The notes under the pieces: generated by a model | The model's database searches: none | What the model was told of the DNA's origin: nothing | The model's input: only the letters and a program-made list of their open reading frames with translations | Position numbers and translations under genes: made by a program | Shown: positions 1-7,210 of the stretch, piece by piece | How the letters are laid out: every line of letters starts with the position of its first letter | Position numbering within the stretch: position 1 is the stretch's first letter | Origin: an uncultured Candidatus Nitrosopelagicus sp. | GTDB taxonomy: Archaea; Thermoproteota; Nitrososphaeria; Nitrososphaerales; Nitrosopumilaceae | Direction of reading: 5' to 3' | Assembly: GCA_937896695.1 (NCBI GenBank) | Contig: CALBOT010000142.1 | Location: 1-11,082 of the forward strand | DNA length: 11,082 bases

Positions 1-83
1 CAATGTCTGTATATTTCTTGAATGAAAGATCTATGAATAATGGATTTTTAGCAACACTGATCGACAAAACTTTTCACTAAAAT

Positions 84-93
84 TATGAAATAC
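84..93 (+). promoter_or_regulatory. Putative TATA box of the 52-aa gene
   Basis: The AT-rich element TTATGAAATA is centred about 27 bases upstream of the ATG at 115, which suits an archaeal TATA box driving a leaderless mRNA. The element is weak and the call rests mainly on spacing. Confidence 0.3.
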
Positions 94-114
94 CAGTGAA
101 ATCAGTAATACAAT

Positions 115-273
115 ATGCCAGAAATGACAGTTTTTTCTACAAAAGATATTGAGAACATAATTTCTTGGTTTGAGAGAATTTATAATAGTGACGAAGAAGT
201 ATCTGACTTCGAACGTGAGACATATCTTAAACTCGCAAAATACTTTATTCTAGAAGAAAAAGCAATGTCTTAA
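115..273 (+). CDS. Small hypothetical protein, 52 aa
   Basis: I do not recognise this small protein. The frame opens with ATG at 115 and closes with TAA at 271-273. It starts MPEMTVFSTKDIENIISWFE and is rich in charged and aromatic residues, with two likely amphipathic helices (about residues 9-23 and 30-50) and no membrane segment or signal peptide. A TATA-like stretch at 84-93 is centred about 27 bases before the ATG, the spacing expected of a leaderless archaeal transcript, and no Shine-Dalgarno sequence is seen. A second in-frame ATG at 124 is an alternative start. The gene is convergent with the hydrolase gene that ends at 295, with only 21 bases between them. The balanced, non-repetitive composition and the promoter spacing favour a real gene. 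Function is unknown. Confidence 0.55.
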   Translation: MPEMTVFSTKDIENIISWFERIYNSDEEVSDFERETYLKLAKYFILEEKAMS

Positions 274-294
274 AATTTCAATCATCTTTTTAAT

Positions 295-1053
295 TTAAGG
301 AAATGATTTTATTGTTTTTGCATAGCTTGCAAATCTATGATTTTGAGGACGAACCTGTTTTTGAAAATAATTTTTACAAGTATCTCCTAATGCACCACGA
401 TAACCAATTGGCGAATCAACCCATTTTTCATCATGAGCAGTTTTGAGAACATCATCATACGGACTATAATAATTGATGATTTTCTTATTTACAATTTTTT
501 GGAATTCATTTCCATGTATTTTTGGAGATAGAGAATTTGCAGGAATTGACGCTCCAAACAAATGCACAGATTCAATGATTCCATCATTTCCCGAATTTTT
601 TGCAAGAATTTGTACAGTAGATAATATTACTTGTGCACCCAATGAATGACCCATTAAACGGATTTTTATCAAAGGATTTTTAGATTTTAAATCTTTGATG
701 AATTTTGAAAGATTTTTTCCATTCTTTTTTGCAATAATTACTCCTACTTTCAATGCAGAAAGTGCTGTTGATTTGTACTGTACGCCTGCAGTGTTAGAAT
801 CATAACTATATCCAACAACATCATATTTGTAATTCAAAGTTTTCAAGCGTTTCTCTGCAATCACATATTTTGCTAATGCCCCAGATTTGTTATTTCTTAA
901 ACCATGAATCATAATAACAACTTCAGGTTTTTGAGAGATTTTTTCAAAATTTGTCTTCGGATATGCCTCATATGAAATGTTTTTTAGAGTTTTTCCAGTT
1001 TTTAGATCATAGAATCCTCGGGTAGATATTTTTGGAAATATTTTTCCAGTCAT
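295..1053 (-). CDS. Alpha/beta hydrolase, lipase-like (GHSLG)
   Basis: Predicted serine hydrolase of the alpha/beta fold, 252 aa. Visible elements are a strand-plus-oxyanion motif VVIMIHG (residues 45-51), the nucleophile elbow GHSLGA (135-140, Ser137), a likely catalytic Asp200 or Asp201 in YYSPYDD, and a likely catalytic His239 in PQNHRF near the C-terminus. The order Ser-Asp-His and the spacing fit the fold. The GHSLGA elbow resembles class 3 lipases and DUF726-type hydrolases; the substrate cannot be deduced. There is no signal peptide or membrane segment, so it is probably cytosolic. The ATG at 1051-1053 lies one base after the stop codon of metG, so the two are almost certainly co-transcribed, with metG first. 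That coupling does not by itself show a role in translation; an esterase, lipase or editing-type hydrolase are all possible. Confidence 0.8.
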   Translation of the reverse strand: MTGKIFPKISTRGFYDLKTGKTLKNISYEAYPKTNFEKISQKPEVVIMIHGLRNNKSGALAKYVIAEKRLKTLNYKYDVVGYSYDSNTAGVQYKSTALSALKVGVIIAKKNGKNLSKFIKDLKSKNPLIKIRLMGHSLGAQVILSTVQILAKNSGNDGIIESVHLFGASIPANSLSPKIHGNEFQKIVNKKIINYYSPYDDVLKTAHDEKWVDSPIGYRGALGDTCKNYFQKQVRPQNHRFASYAKTIKSFP

Positions 1054-1054
1054 A

Positions 1055-2704
1055 TTAATTTCCTAGTTTTGATTGTTCTTCGTCAATTACAGATTTTTCT
1101 ATTTTTGAAAATATTGGTTCAACAGTTCCAATTTTGTGTCCAGATTTTAATTCCAAATTAGACATTGCATGCCAAGCCATATCAGAAACATTTCCAGTCA
1201 TTCCTAATTGAGACCAAATTTTTTGAGCAGATTTTGGCAAGAATGAATGTAAGCATATTGCAATGGAGCGGACAGCATTTACAGACAAATAGATACAGGT
1301 ATTAGTTCCAGGTCCATTTTTCCATGGTTCTTTGTGTTGGAAATATTGGTTAAAATGAGCAGAAAATTCCATAAGTTGTTTTAATGCACGATCTAAATGA
1401 TTCTCATTCATAAGTTTGCCAATATCTTCTGCAAGAGATTTTATTTTTTGTTCAGATTCTGAATCTTTTTCATCAAAAGATTCAGGCTCAGGTATAACAC
1501 CATCAAACGTTTTGTTTGTAAATCCCAAAGCACGATTAACTAGATTTCCTAAATTACCAATAAGTTCAGAATTAATTTTTGTCGAGAATTGTTCCCAATC
1601 AAAATTAAGATCGTCTTGAGAGTATGGATTTATGGAAATGAGATAGAATCTAAGATAATCTGCAGGGAATTTTTCTAAAAAGTCTTTTAGGCCAATATAC
1701 CAATTTCTACTTTTTGAAATTTTTTTACCTTCAAGAGTAAGATGACCACGAGCGGGAATGTAGTCAGGTAATTTGAAGTCCTTATCGATTCCTAATCTCA
1801 TTGCAGGTAAAAACAAATAGTGATGATAAACAATATCTTTTCCAATGAAATGATAGATGTCCGCATCATTCCAAAAATTTTTTCCATCGATATTTTTTTC
1901 ATTTAAAAATTTTAATGTAGAAGAGATGTATGCCAAATGGTTATCAAACCAACCATAGAACACCTTATCATTTAATCCATCAATTGGAATAGGTACTCCC
2001 CAAGAGATATCTCGAGTTATGTCCCAATCAACCAACCCTTCTTTTATCCAATTTTCAACATATTTTTTAACATCTTTTTGAAGATGTGGTGCATTAGTAA
2101 GATAATCAAGCAGAGGTTCAGAGAAATTTTTTAATTTAAAGAAATAATGATTGGTAGATTTTTTGATAGGGGTTTGGCCACATATTGAACAATGGGGGTT
2201 ATCAATTTCTTCAGGTACACGCCCACATTTTTCACATAAATCAGAATATTGATCTTCAGCATCACAATATGGGCAAGTTCCTTTGACAAATCGGTCTGGA
2301 AGAAATTTTTGATCATTTTCACAAAAAAATTGTATGATTTCTTTTTCATAAATATGCCCATTTTCTTGAAGCTTTTTGAATACATCTTGCACAAACGAAA
2401 TGTTTTCAGGAGAACTGGTTTTGTAGAAAAAATCAAATCCTATATCAAAGGCAGTGAAATCTTCATAATCACGTTTATTCCAATGTTCTACATATTCTTC
2501 AGGAGTTTTACCAAGTTTTTCAGATTGTATAAGAATAGGAGTTCCAAAATCATCAGATGCACAAACGTAATAGGCTTCAACACCATTTTGTTTTAAGAAA
2601 CGAGTGGTAACATCAGCAGGCAAATACGTAGATGCAACATGTCCAAGATGTATTTCACCATTTGAATATGGCAGTGCACTTGTAATTATTGCTTTTTTGT
2701 TCAT
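1055..2704 (-). CDS. metG: Methionyl-tRNA synthetase
   Basis: Class I aminoacyl-tRNA synthetase that charges tRNA-Met with methionine, 549 aa. The Rossmann domain begins with SALPYSNGEIHLGH, the HIGH motif being HLGH (19-22). A zinc-knuckle insert (about 126-180) has CPYC (144-147), CEKC (157-160) and CSIC (172-175). The second signature is KISKS (328-332), an accepted variant of KMSKS. The anticodon-binding helical domain follows, and the protein ends near residue 549, without the C-terminal EMAP/Trbp111-like tRNA-binding domain of longer MetRSs. Two features are odd. The methionine-pocket motif, usually WFDAPIGY, reads WFDNHLAY (252-259). The first half of the knuckle reads C128-x2-D131 where many archaeal enzymes have CxxC. 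Start: ATG at 2702-2704, directly before the conserved N-terminal strand. The gene is divergent from ahcY, with a 73-bp shared promoter region, and leads a two-gene operon with the hydrolase. Identity as a MetRS-family protein is secure; the pocket changes could affect kinetics or specificity. Confidence 0.95.
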   Translation of the reverse strand: MNKKAIITSALPYSNGEIHLGHVASTYLPADVTTRFLKQNGVEAYYVCASDDFGTPILIQSEKLGKTPEEYVEHWNKRDYEDFTAFDIGFDFFYKTSSPENISFVQDVFKKLQENGHIYEKEIIQFFCENDQKFLPDRFVKGTCPYCDAEDQYSDLCEKCGRVPEEIDNPHCSICGQTPIKKSTNHYFFKLKNFSEPLLDYLTNAPHLQKDVKKYVENWIKEGLVDWDITRDISWGVPIPIDGLNDKVFYGWFDNHLAYISSTLKFLNEKNIDGKNFWNDADIYHFIGKDIVYHHYLFLPAMRLGIDKDFKLPDYIPARGHLTLEGKKISKSRNWYIGLKDFLEKFPADYLRFYLISINPYSQDDLNFDWEQFSTKINSELIGNLGNLVNRALGFTNKTFDGVIPEPESFDEKDSESEQKIKSLAEDIGKLMNENHLDRALKQLMEFSAHFNQYFQHKEPWKNGPGTNTCIYLSVNAVRSIAICLHSFLPKSAQKIWSQLGMTGNVSDMAWHAMSNLELKSGHKIGTVEPIFSKIEKSVIDEEQSKLGN

Positions 2705-2745
2705 TTGAAATGTCTACATTTTTTTTAACTATTAAGGTTAGTATG

Positions 2746-2755
2746 GTTTTTAAAG
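2746..2755 (+). promoter_or_regulatory. Putative TATA box of ahcY
   Basis: GTTTTTAAAG-type element centred about 27 bases upstream of the ahcY ATG at 2778, in the 73-bp region shared with the divergent metG. The spacing implies transcription starting at or next to the start codon (leaderless), and no Shine-Dalgarno sequence precedes the ATG. Confidence 0.5.
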
Positions 2756-2777
2756 AGATTTTAGATTTTGTAATCTA

Positions 2778-4016
2778 ATGAGTAAGGTAAAAAACCCAAA
2801 ATTGGCAAAACAAGGTAAAACCGCATATGAATGGGCACGAACTCATATGGATATTTTAGATAATACATTAAATCGATTAAAAAAATCAAAGCCACTAAAA
2901 GGAGTGACAGTAGCATTTTGTCTACACATTACAAAAGAGACATCAGTTTTGGTAATGGGCGCTAAAGAATTAGGCGCAAATGTTGCAGTGTGTGGAGGAA
3001 ATCCGCTAACCACACAGGATCATATCGCTGCATTTCTTGCAACACAAGGAATTCACATTTATGCATGGAACGGACAAACCAACAAAGAATATGACTGGTG
3101 TATTGAACAAGTACTAAATCATAAACCAAGTTTAATCTGCGATGACGGGGCAGACATGAATGTCAAAGTACATTTTGATAAAAAATTCAAATCACTCAAA
3201 GTACTAGGTTCTACTGAAGAAACAACAGCAGGAGTTACTAGAGTAAGAGCAATGGAAAAACAAGGTAAACTAAAGTATCCAGTAATAATTGTAAATGATG
3301 CAGATACAAAACATATGTTTGATAATAGATACGGTACAGGTCAAAGTACAATTGATGGCTATCTTAGAGCAATGGGATTATTGTTTACATCTAAAAAAAT
3401 TGTTGTTGTAGGTTACGGATGGGTCGGAAGAGGAGTTGCAGAGAGATCCAGAGGAATGGGAGGTAAGGTAATCGTTACAGAAGTGGATCCAGTTAAAGCA
3501 TTAGAAGCACATATGGATGGATTTGATGTTATGCCAATGTCTCAAGCTGCAAAAATTGGACAAATTTTCATTACAACAACAGGAATGACTAGCGTAATTA
3601 GAAAAGAACACCTTCTTGCAATGAAAGACGGAGCAGTTGTTGGAAATGTAGGACATTTTGATGTGGAAATAGATACAAAATTCCTCCTAGAGAAATCAAA
3701 ATCAGTGAGAGAAGTAAGACCATCGCTTGATGAATGTATCTTAAGAAATGGAAAGAAAATCTATCTTATTGGAAAAGGCAGATTGGCAAATCTAGTTGCA
3801 GCAGAAGGTCATCCACCAGAAGTCATGGCACAATCATTTTCAAATCAAATTTTATCATTATTGTATATCTTAAAAAATCATGAAAAAATGGGTACGAAAA
3901 CAATGATTGTTCCAAAAGAAATAGACAGACAGATTGCAGTAGATGCACTAAAGGCAATGAATGTCAAGATAGATACTTTAACAAAAGAACAAAGAAAGTA
4001 TGCTGAAAGTTGGTAG
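2778..4016 (+). CDS. ahcY: S-adenosylhomocysteinase
   Basis: Hydrolyses S-adenosylhomocysteine to adenosine and homocysteine, removing the product inhibitor of methyltransferases; NAD-dependent and cytosolic. It has 412 aa, the short archaeal form. The substrate domain shows AFCLHITKETSVLV (46-59, His50), DDGAD (122-126) and STEETTAGV (145-153, Glu148). The catalytic Lys178 and Asp182 lie in NDADTKHMFDNRYGTGQS (173-190). The NAD-binding Rossmann domain carries VVVGYGWVGRG (209-219, GxGxxG), followed by TEVDP (234-238). The conserved late segment has GNVGHFD (289-295) and GRLANL-x5-GHP (334-346). The C-terminus, RKYAESW, departs from the usual K-x4-YRY ending, as is common in short prokaryotic forms. 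The ATG at 2778 sits about 27 bases after a TATA-like element. All key residues are present, so the enzyme should be active. A Rieske ferredoxin follows after 42 bases with its own apparent promoter. Confidence 0.96.
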   Translation: MSKVKNPKLAKQGKTAYEWARTHMDILDNTLNRLKKSKPLKGVTVAFCLHITKETSVLVMGAKELGANVAVCGGNPLTTQDHIAAFLATQGIHIYAWNGQTNKEYDWCIEQVLNHKPSLICDDGADMNVKVHFDKKFKSLKVLGSTEETTAGVTRVRAMEKQGKLKYPVIIVNDADTKHMFDNRYGTGQSTIDGYLRAMGLLFTSKKIVVVGYGWVGRGVAERSRGMGGKVIVTEVDPVKALEAHMDGFDVMPMSQAAKIGQIFITTTGMTSVIRKEHLLAMKDGAVVGNVGHFDVEIDTKFLLEKSKSVREVRPSLDECILRNGKKIYLIGKGRLANLVAAEGHPPEVMAQSFSNQILSLLYILKNHEKMGTKTMIVPKEIDRQIAVDALKAMNVKIDTLTKEQRKYAESW

Positions 4017-4025
4017 TAAGAATAA

Positions 4026-4036
4026 GTAAATAAAGC
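4026..4036 (+). promoter_or_regulatory. Putative TATA box of the Rieske gene
   Basis: The element GTAAATAAAGC is centred about 28 bases before the ATG at 4059, in the 42-base gap after ahcY. It suggests the ferredoxin gene can be transcribed separately. Weak evidence, based on composition and spacing. Confidence 0.35.
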
Positions 4037-4058
4037 AGATATTTTCAAGAGCAATAAG

Positions 4059-4364
4059 ATGACATGGACCAAAGTTGCAGAGAAAGGAGAAATTAAATCT
4101 GGAAGAAGCAAAGAGTTTGACGTAGATGGTAAGAAGATTGCAGTTTTTAATCAAGATGGATTTCATGCTCTAGATGGAATTTGTCAGCATCAAGACGGTT
4201 CAATTGCACCGGAGGGAAAAATTGAAGGAGATATTGTAGAATGTCCATTGCATTTTTGGCATTACAATATCAAGACCGGAGAATTAATGGATTATCTAAA
4301 AGGCATAAAATTGAAAAAATATGATGTAGATGTTAGAGATGACGGCATTTATGTCGATGCATAA
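4059..4364 (+). CDS. Rieske-type [2Fe-2S] ferredoxin
   Basis: Small soluble electron carrier of 101 aa with a Rieske [2Fe-2S] cluster. The two cluster-binding loops are clear: C-x-H as CQH (42-44) and C-x2-H as CPLH (62-65), with Cys42, His44, Cys62 and His65 as ligands. They sit in a fold of short beta strands that includes the usual TGE turn (73-75). There is no membrane anchor or signal peptide, and the length fits stand-alone NirD/BphF-like ferredoxins rather than the Rieske subunit of a bc complex. The loop after the second ligand pair reads FWHYN where many family members have WHGxxF. The redox partner cannot be named from the neighbours, which are ahcY upstream and nadE downstream. It probably supplies electrons to an oxygenase or reductase encoded elsewhere. 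Confidence 0.92.
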   Translation: MTWTKVAEKGEIKSGRSKEFDVDGKKIAVFNQDGFHALDGICQHQDGSIAPEGKIEGDIVECPLHFWHYNIKTGELMDYLKGIKLKKYDVDVRDDGIYVDA

Positions 4365-4374
4365 TTCTGGTAGA

Positions 4375-4384
4375 CTTTTTATGA
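4375..4384 (+). promoter_or_regulatory. Putative TATA box of nadE
   Basis: CTTTTTATGA is centred about 26 bases upstream of the GTG start at 4405, consistent with a leaderless transcript. The T-run may also help end transcription of the Rieske gene that stops at 4364. Confidence 0.4.
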
Positions 4385-4404
4385 GATTAGTTTAAGAAAA
4401 ACCT

Positions 4405-5187
4405 GTGAACCAAGAGATTTTAAAGAAAATAGTAAATCAAGATTACAATAACATTTCAACAAGAATACAAGAAGGATTAAAACAAAAAATTGAAGAGACT
4501 AATTCAAATGGAGTGATTTTTGGCCTTAGCGGAGGAATTGATTCAGCAACAATAGCATATCTATGTAATAACGCGATAAAAGAAAAAACTCTTGCCGTAA
4601 TAATGCCCGATTCAAAAATTTCACCAGAATCAGAAACAAGTGACGCAATAAAGATTGTAGATGCTTTAGGATTAGATTACAAATTGCTCGATATAAATTC
4701 AATACATAAAGAATTCAATATGGTGTTAGAACCACAAGACCGAGCATTAGGTAATTTACGGGCAAGAATTAGAATGAACATATTATATTATTATGCAAAT
4801 TTAAAAAATTTAGTTACACTAGGTTCAAGTGATAAAAGTGAGTTTAATATCGGATACTTTACAAAGTTTGGAGATGGTGCAGCAGATGTATTGCCAATTG
4901 CATCATTATACAAAACACAAGTAAGAGAACTAGCTAGACATCTAGGAATTGATGAGAGCATAATTACAAAGAAAAGTAGTCCACATTTGTGGCCGAATCA
5001 TGAAGCAGAACACGAAATTGGCTTAGAATATGAGCAAATTGATGTCATATTGCATTGTCTTATAGATAAAAAATTATCAATTGACGATACTGCAAATGAA
5101 TCCCAGATAGAAACAAAATTAGTTGAAAAAATCCATTCTATGTATAAGAAAAGTGAGCATAAACGAATCAATCCAAATGTGCTTTGA
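4405..5187 (+). CDS. nadE: NH3-dependent NAD+ synthetase
   Basis: Catalyses the last step of NAD+ synthesis: nicotinic acid adenine dinucleotide plus ammonia and ATP gives NAD+. It has 260 aa and no glutaminase domain, so it uses free ammonia. The PP-loop ATPase signature is GLSGGIDSA (40-48). Also conserved are GNLRARIRMNILYYYAN (116-132), GSSDKSE (140-146), the TKFGDGAADVLPIASLYKTQV strand-loop (153-173) and the C-terminal HKRINP (252-257). The active-site lid, commonly LWxGQTDE-x2-LG, here reads LWPNHEAEHEIG (195-206), a notable variation. The start is GTG: an in-frame TAA lies four codons upstream (4393-4395) and the next in-frame ATG is at residue 68, inside the nucleotide-binding domain. 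No Shine-Dalgarno sequence is seen. cysS follows 57 bases downstream on the same strand. Confidence 0.94.
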   Translation: MNQEILKKIVNQDYNNISTRIQEGLKQKIEETNSNGVIFGLSGGIDSATIAYLCNNAIKEKTLAVIMPDSKISPESETSDAIKIVDALGLDYKLLDINSIHKEFNMVLEPQDRALGNLRARIRMNILYYYANLKNLVTLGSSDKSEFNIGYFTKFGDGAADVLPIASLYKTQVRELARHLGIDESIITKKSSPHLWPNHEAEHEIGLEYEQIDVILHCLIDKKLSIDDTANESQIETKLVEKIHSMYKKSEHKRINPNVL

Positions 5188-5244
5188 ATAAATAATATTT
5201 TTATGCAAATAAGATAAATGATACGCCATATCTGTTATTAACAA

Positions 5245-6639
5245 ATGAAGATTTCTGACACACTTACAAACGAAAAAAAAGAATTGGAATTTTCAGACAA
5301 AGTGAGAATTTATCTTTGTGGGGTAACAGTTTATGATCAATCACACATAGGACATGCTAGAACAATAATAATATTTGATACATTAAGAAGATTTCTTGAA
5401 GCAAATGGTATCAAAGTAGAACTTATTCAAAATTTTACAGACGTAGATGATAAAATAATTAATCGTGCAAAAGAACAAGGCGAATCAGCAAATGGAATAT
5501 CAAATAAATATATTCAGACATACTTTGAAGATTCTGATAGATTAAACATCAAAAGAGCAACAAACTATCCAAAAGCAACTGAACATATTGACGATATGAT
5601 AAATCTAATTCAGGATCTAATAAAAAAAGAATCTGCCTATGTTTCTAAAAACGGCGTGTACTTTAGAGTTTCAAAATTTTCAGAATATGGAAAACTTTCA
5701 AAAAAGAAAACAGAGGAACTTGAAAGCGGTGCAAGAATAGGAATAGATGAATCAAAAGAAAACCCATTAGATTTTGCGTTATGGAAATTTTCAGATGGAC
5801 AACCAAATTGGGAAAGCCCATGGGGTAACGGTAGACCGGGATGGCACATAGAATGTTCTGCGATGAGTATCAAGTATCTTGGAAAGAATTTTGAAATACA
5901 TGGAGGAGGAAGGGATTTGATTTTCCCACATCATGAAAATGAAATTGCACAATCAGAATCATTTACTTCAGAGCAATTTGCAAAAATTTGGATGCATTCA
6001 GGAATGATTACCATAAATGGTGAAAAAATGTCAAAATCAGTCGGAAATGTAAAATCAATAAATCATGTATTGGATTCATGGGGACCAAATGTTGCAAGAT
6101 TGTTTTGTATTTCAGGACACTATTCAAAACCTATTGATTACACAGAAGATCTTTTGAAAGAGAATTTGATTAGATTAAGACAAATAGAAACGTGCTATTA
6201 CGAATTAAGATTAGCTGAACAGACACAAGAAACAGAAGATATATCATCATTACTTATAGAAACAAGAAAAAAATTTGATACAGCATTAAATGATGATTTC
6301 AATACATCTTTAGGATTATCAGTGTTTTTCAACATGATAAAAACAATAAACAGTCTTGCAGCAGAAGAAAAAATTAATAAAAAAATTGCAGAACAAGCAT
6401 TACCAGTATTAGAATACATGTTAGATGTACTAGGAATTAAAATTCAAACAGTTTCAGATGAGGAAATTGAGTCAGTCTTCAAATTAATTAACAAAAGAGA
6501 GACATTAAGAGAAGAAAAACAGTTTGAAGAGGCAGATAAAATTCGAGACCAGATAGCAGGAATGGGAATATCACTAATTGATCACAAAAACAAAACATTA
6601 TGGATGAAAAAAGAACCAATAAAATCAGAAAAACAATAG
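5245..6639 (+). CDS. cysS: Cysteinyl-tRNA synthetase
   Basis: Class I synthetase attaching cysteine to tRNA-Cys, 464 aa, normal family length. The Rossmann domain opens with YLCGVTVYDQSHIGHART, with HIGH at 34-37. The catalytic zinc that recognises the cysteine thiol is ligated by Cys25, Cys204 (in GWHIECSAM), His229 and Glu233 (in FPHHENEIAQSE). KMSKS is at 261-265. The anticodon-binding helical domain contains DDFNT (350-354), and the ending, LREEKQFEEADKIRDQI then GISLIDHKNKTLW, is typical of CysRS. Start: ATG at 5245, placing the HIGH motif at the usual distance. The upstream gap holds AT-rich sequence (about 5208-5220) but no convincing TATA box at the standard distance, so co-transcription with nadE is possible. 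All catalytic and zinc residues are present. A T-rich terminator-like region follows. Confidence 0.96.
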   Translation: MKISDTLTNEKKELEFSDKVRIYLCGVTVYDQSHIGHARTIIIFDTLRRFLEANGIKVELIQNFTDVDDKIINRAKEQGESANGISNKYIQTYFEDSDRLNIKRATNYPKATEHIDDMINLIQDLIKKESAYVSKNGVYFRVSKFSEYGKLSKKKTEELESGARIGIDESKENPLDFALWKFSDGQPNWESPWGNGRPGWHIECSAMSIKYLGKNFEIHGGGRDLIFPHHENEIAQSESFTSEQFAKIWMHSGMITINGEKMSKSVGNVKSINHVLDSWGPNVARLFCISGHYSKPIDYTEDLLKENLIRLRQIETCYYELRLAEQTQETEDISSLLIETRKKFDTALNDDFNTSLGLSVFFNMIKTINSLAAEEKINKKIAEQALPVLEYMLDVLGIKIQTVSDEEIESVFKLINKRETLREEKQFEEADKIRDQIAGMGISLIDHKNKTLWMKKEPIKSEKQ

Positions 6640-6667
6640 GATGATTGTTGGATAATATTTAATAATC

Positions 6668-6718
6668 ATTTTGCCGTAGTATAGTTCCATTAGTGAAAAT
6701 GCCGTTTTTTGGCAAAAT
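6668..6718. repeat. Nested inverted repeats after cysS
   Basis: ATTTTGCC (6668-6675) is exactly complementary in reverse to GGCAAAAT (6711-6718), an 8-bp inverted repeat with a 35-base interior. Nested in it, TGCC (6700-6703) can instead pair with GGCA (6711-6714) around a GTTTTTT loop. The two hairpins share the same 3' arm, so they are mutually exclusive. They lie between the cysS stop and two T-tracts. Confidence 0.6.
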
Positions 6719-6720
6719 TG

Positions 6721-6749
6721 AGAAGGACCTTTTTTTCCTCTCTTTTTTT
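6721..6749 (+). terminator. Double T-tract terminator after cysS
   Basis: Two runs of seven T (6730-6736 and 6743-6749) lie about 90-110 bases after the cysS stop, preceded by a weak AGGA/TCCT stem. U-rich tracts on the RNA are the usual archaeal terminator. They end transcription running rightwards, before it reaches the 3' end of the convergent universal stress gene. Confidence 0.6.
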
Positions 6750-6758
6750 ACTAGTGGA

Positions 6759-7190
6759 TTATTTTATGATCAATACCGAAGGTTTTGCCTTGTGTAAAAC
6801 AAATTGAGATGTACTTCCAAAGAACAATTCTTTTGCAGAACTTCTTCCTCTTGAACCAATTACAACCATGTCAATTTTGTTTCGTGACATATTTGCAAAT
6901 TTAGCTATTTCATAACCGGGATTTCCATAGACAATTTTTTGATCAAAATCAACCCCTGCCTTTTTGCATTGATTTTCTGCAATATCCATCATAGAATCTA
7001 GTTGTTTTTTGTGATTTTTGTTGAATTTTCCAGAGGTATCAAAGTCACCTTTTGGTGGAGCATAAACTGCATGTAATGCAATGACTTTAGCATCACACTT
7101 TTTTGCAAGATAAATTGCAGAAGATAATCCTCTAAAGGAATTTTTAGAATTATCAAGTGGAACTAAAATTTTGTTAATTGATGTAGCCAT
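6759..7190 (-). CDS. Universal stress protein, UspA family
   Basis: Single-domain universal stress protein of 143 aa, cytosolic, normally a nucleotide-binding dimer. The fold is seen from the N-terminal strand KILVPLDNS (7-15), the strand VIALHAV (36-42), and the C-terminal ATP-binding signature G-x2-G-x9-G-S: Gly112, Gly115, Gly125 and Ser126 in GSRGRSSAKELFFGSTSQFV. The last strand is KPSVLIIK. The complete signature points to the ATP-binding subclass. The ATG at 7188-7190 is preceded by a TATA-like element about 26 bases upstream. The gene is convergent with cysS and lies 73 bases downstream of a helical protein gene on the same strand, but with its own promoter. Its specific physiological role cannot be read from the sequence. 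Confidence 0.94.
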   Translation of the reverse strand: MATSINKILVPLDNSKNSFRGLSSAIYLAKKCDAKVIALHAVYAPPKGDFDTSGKFNKNHKKQLDSMMDIAENQCKKAGVDFDQKIVYGNPGYEIAKFANMSRNKIDMVVIGSRGRSSAKELFFGSTSQFVLHKAKPSVLIIK

Positions 7191-7210
7191 AAATAATTCA
7201 CATTAGAGGT

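Noticed and set aside
1..80. Open frame to the left edge, with an ATG at 3 and TAA at 78-80 (25 residues).
   Set aside because: Too short, and no motif or promoter can be seen. It may be the 3' end of a gene starting outside the window, but composition alone does not support it.
1416..2596. Open frames in other phases and on the opposite strand within metG (for example 1416-1619 +, 2131-2436 -, 2249-2596 +).
   Set aside because: They overlap a full-length MetRS with conserved motifs and show low-complexity Phe/Ile/Lys/Ser-rich translations typical of shadow frames.
6699..6797. A 32-codon frame from ATG 6699 across the T-tracts after cysS.
   Set aside because: It is Phe-rich because of the T-runs, it overlaps the end of the stress protein gene, and no promoter lies at a suitable distance. 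Terminator structure explains it better.
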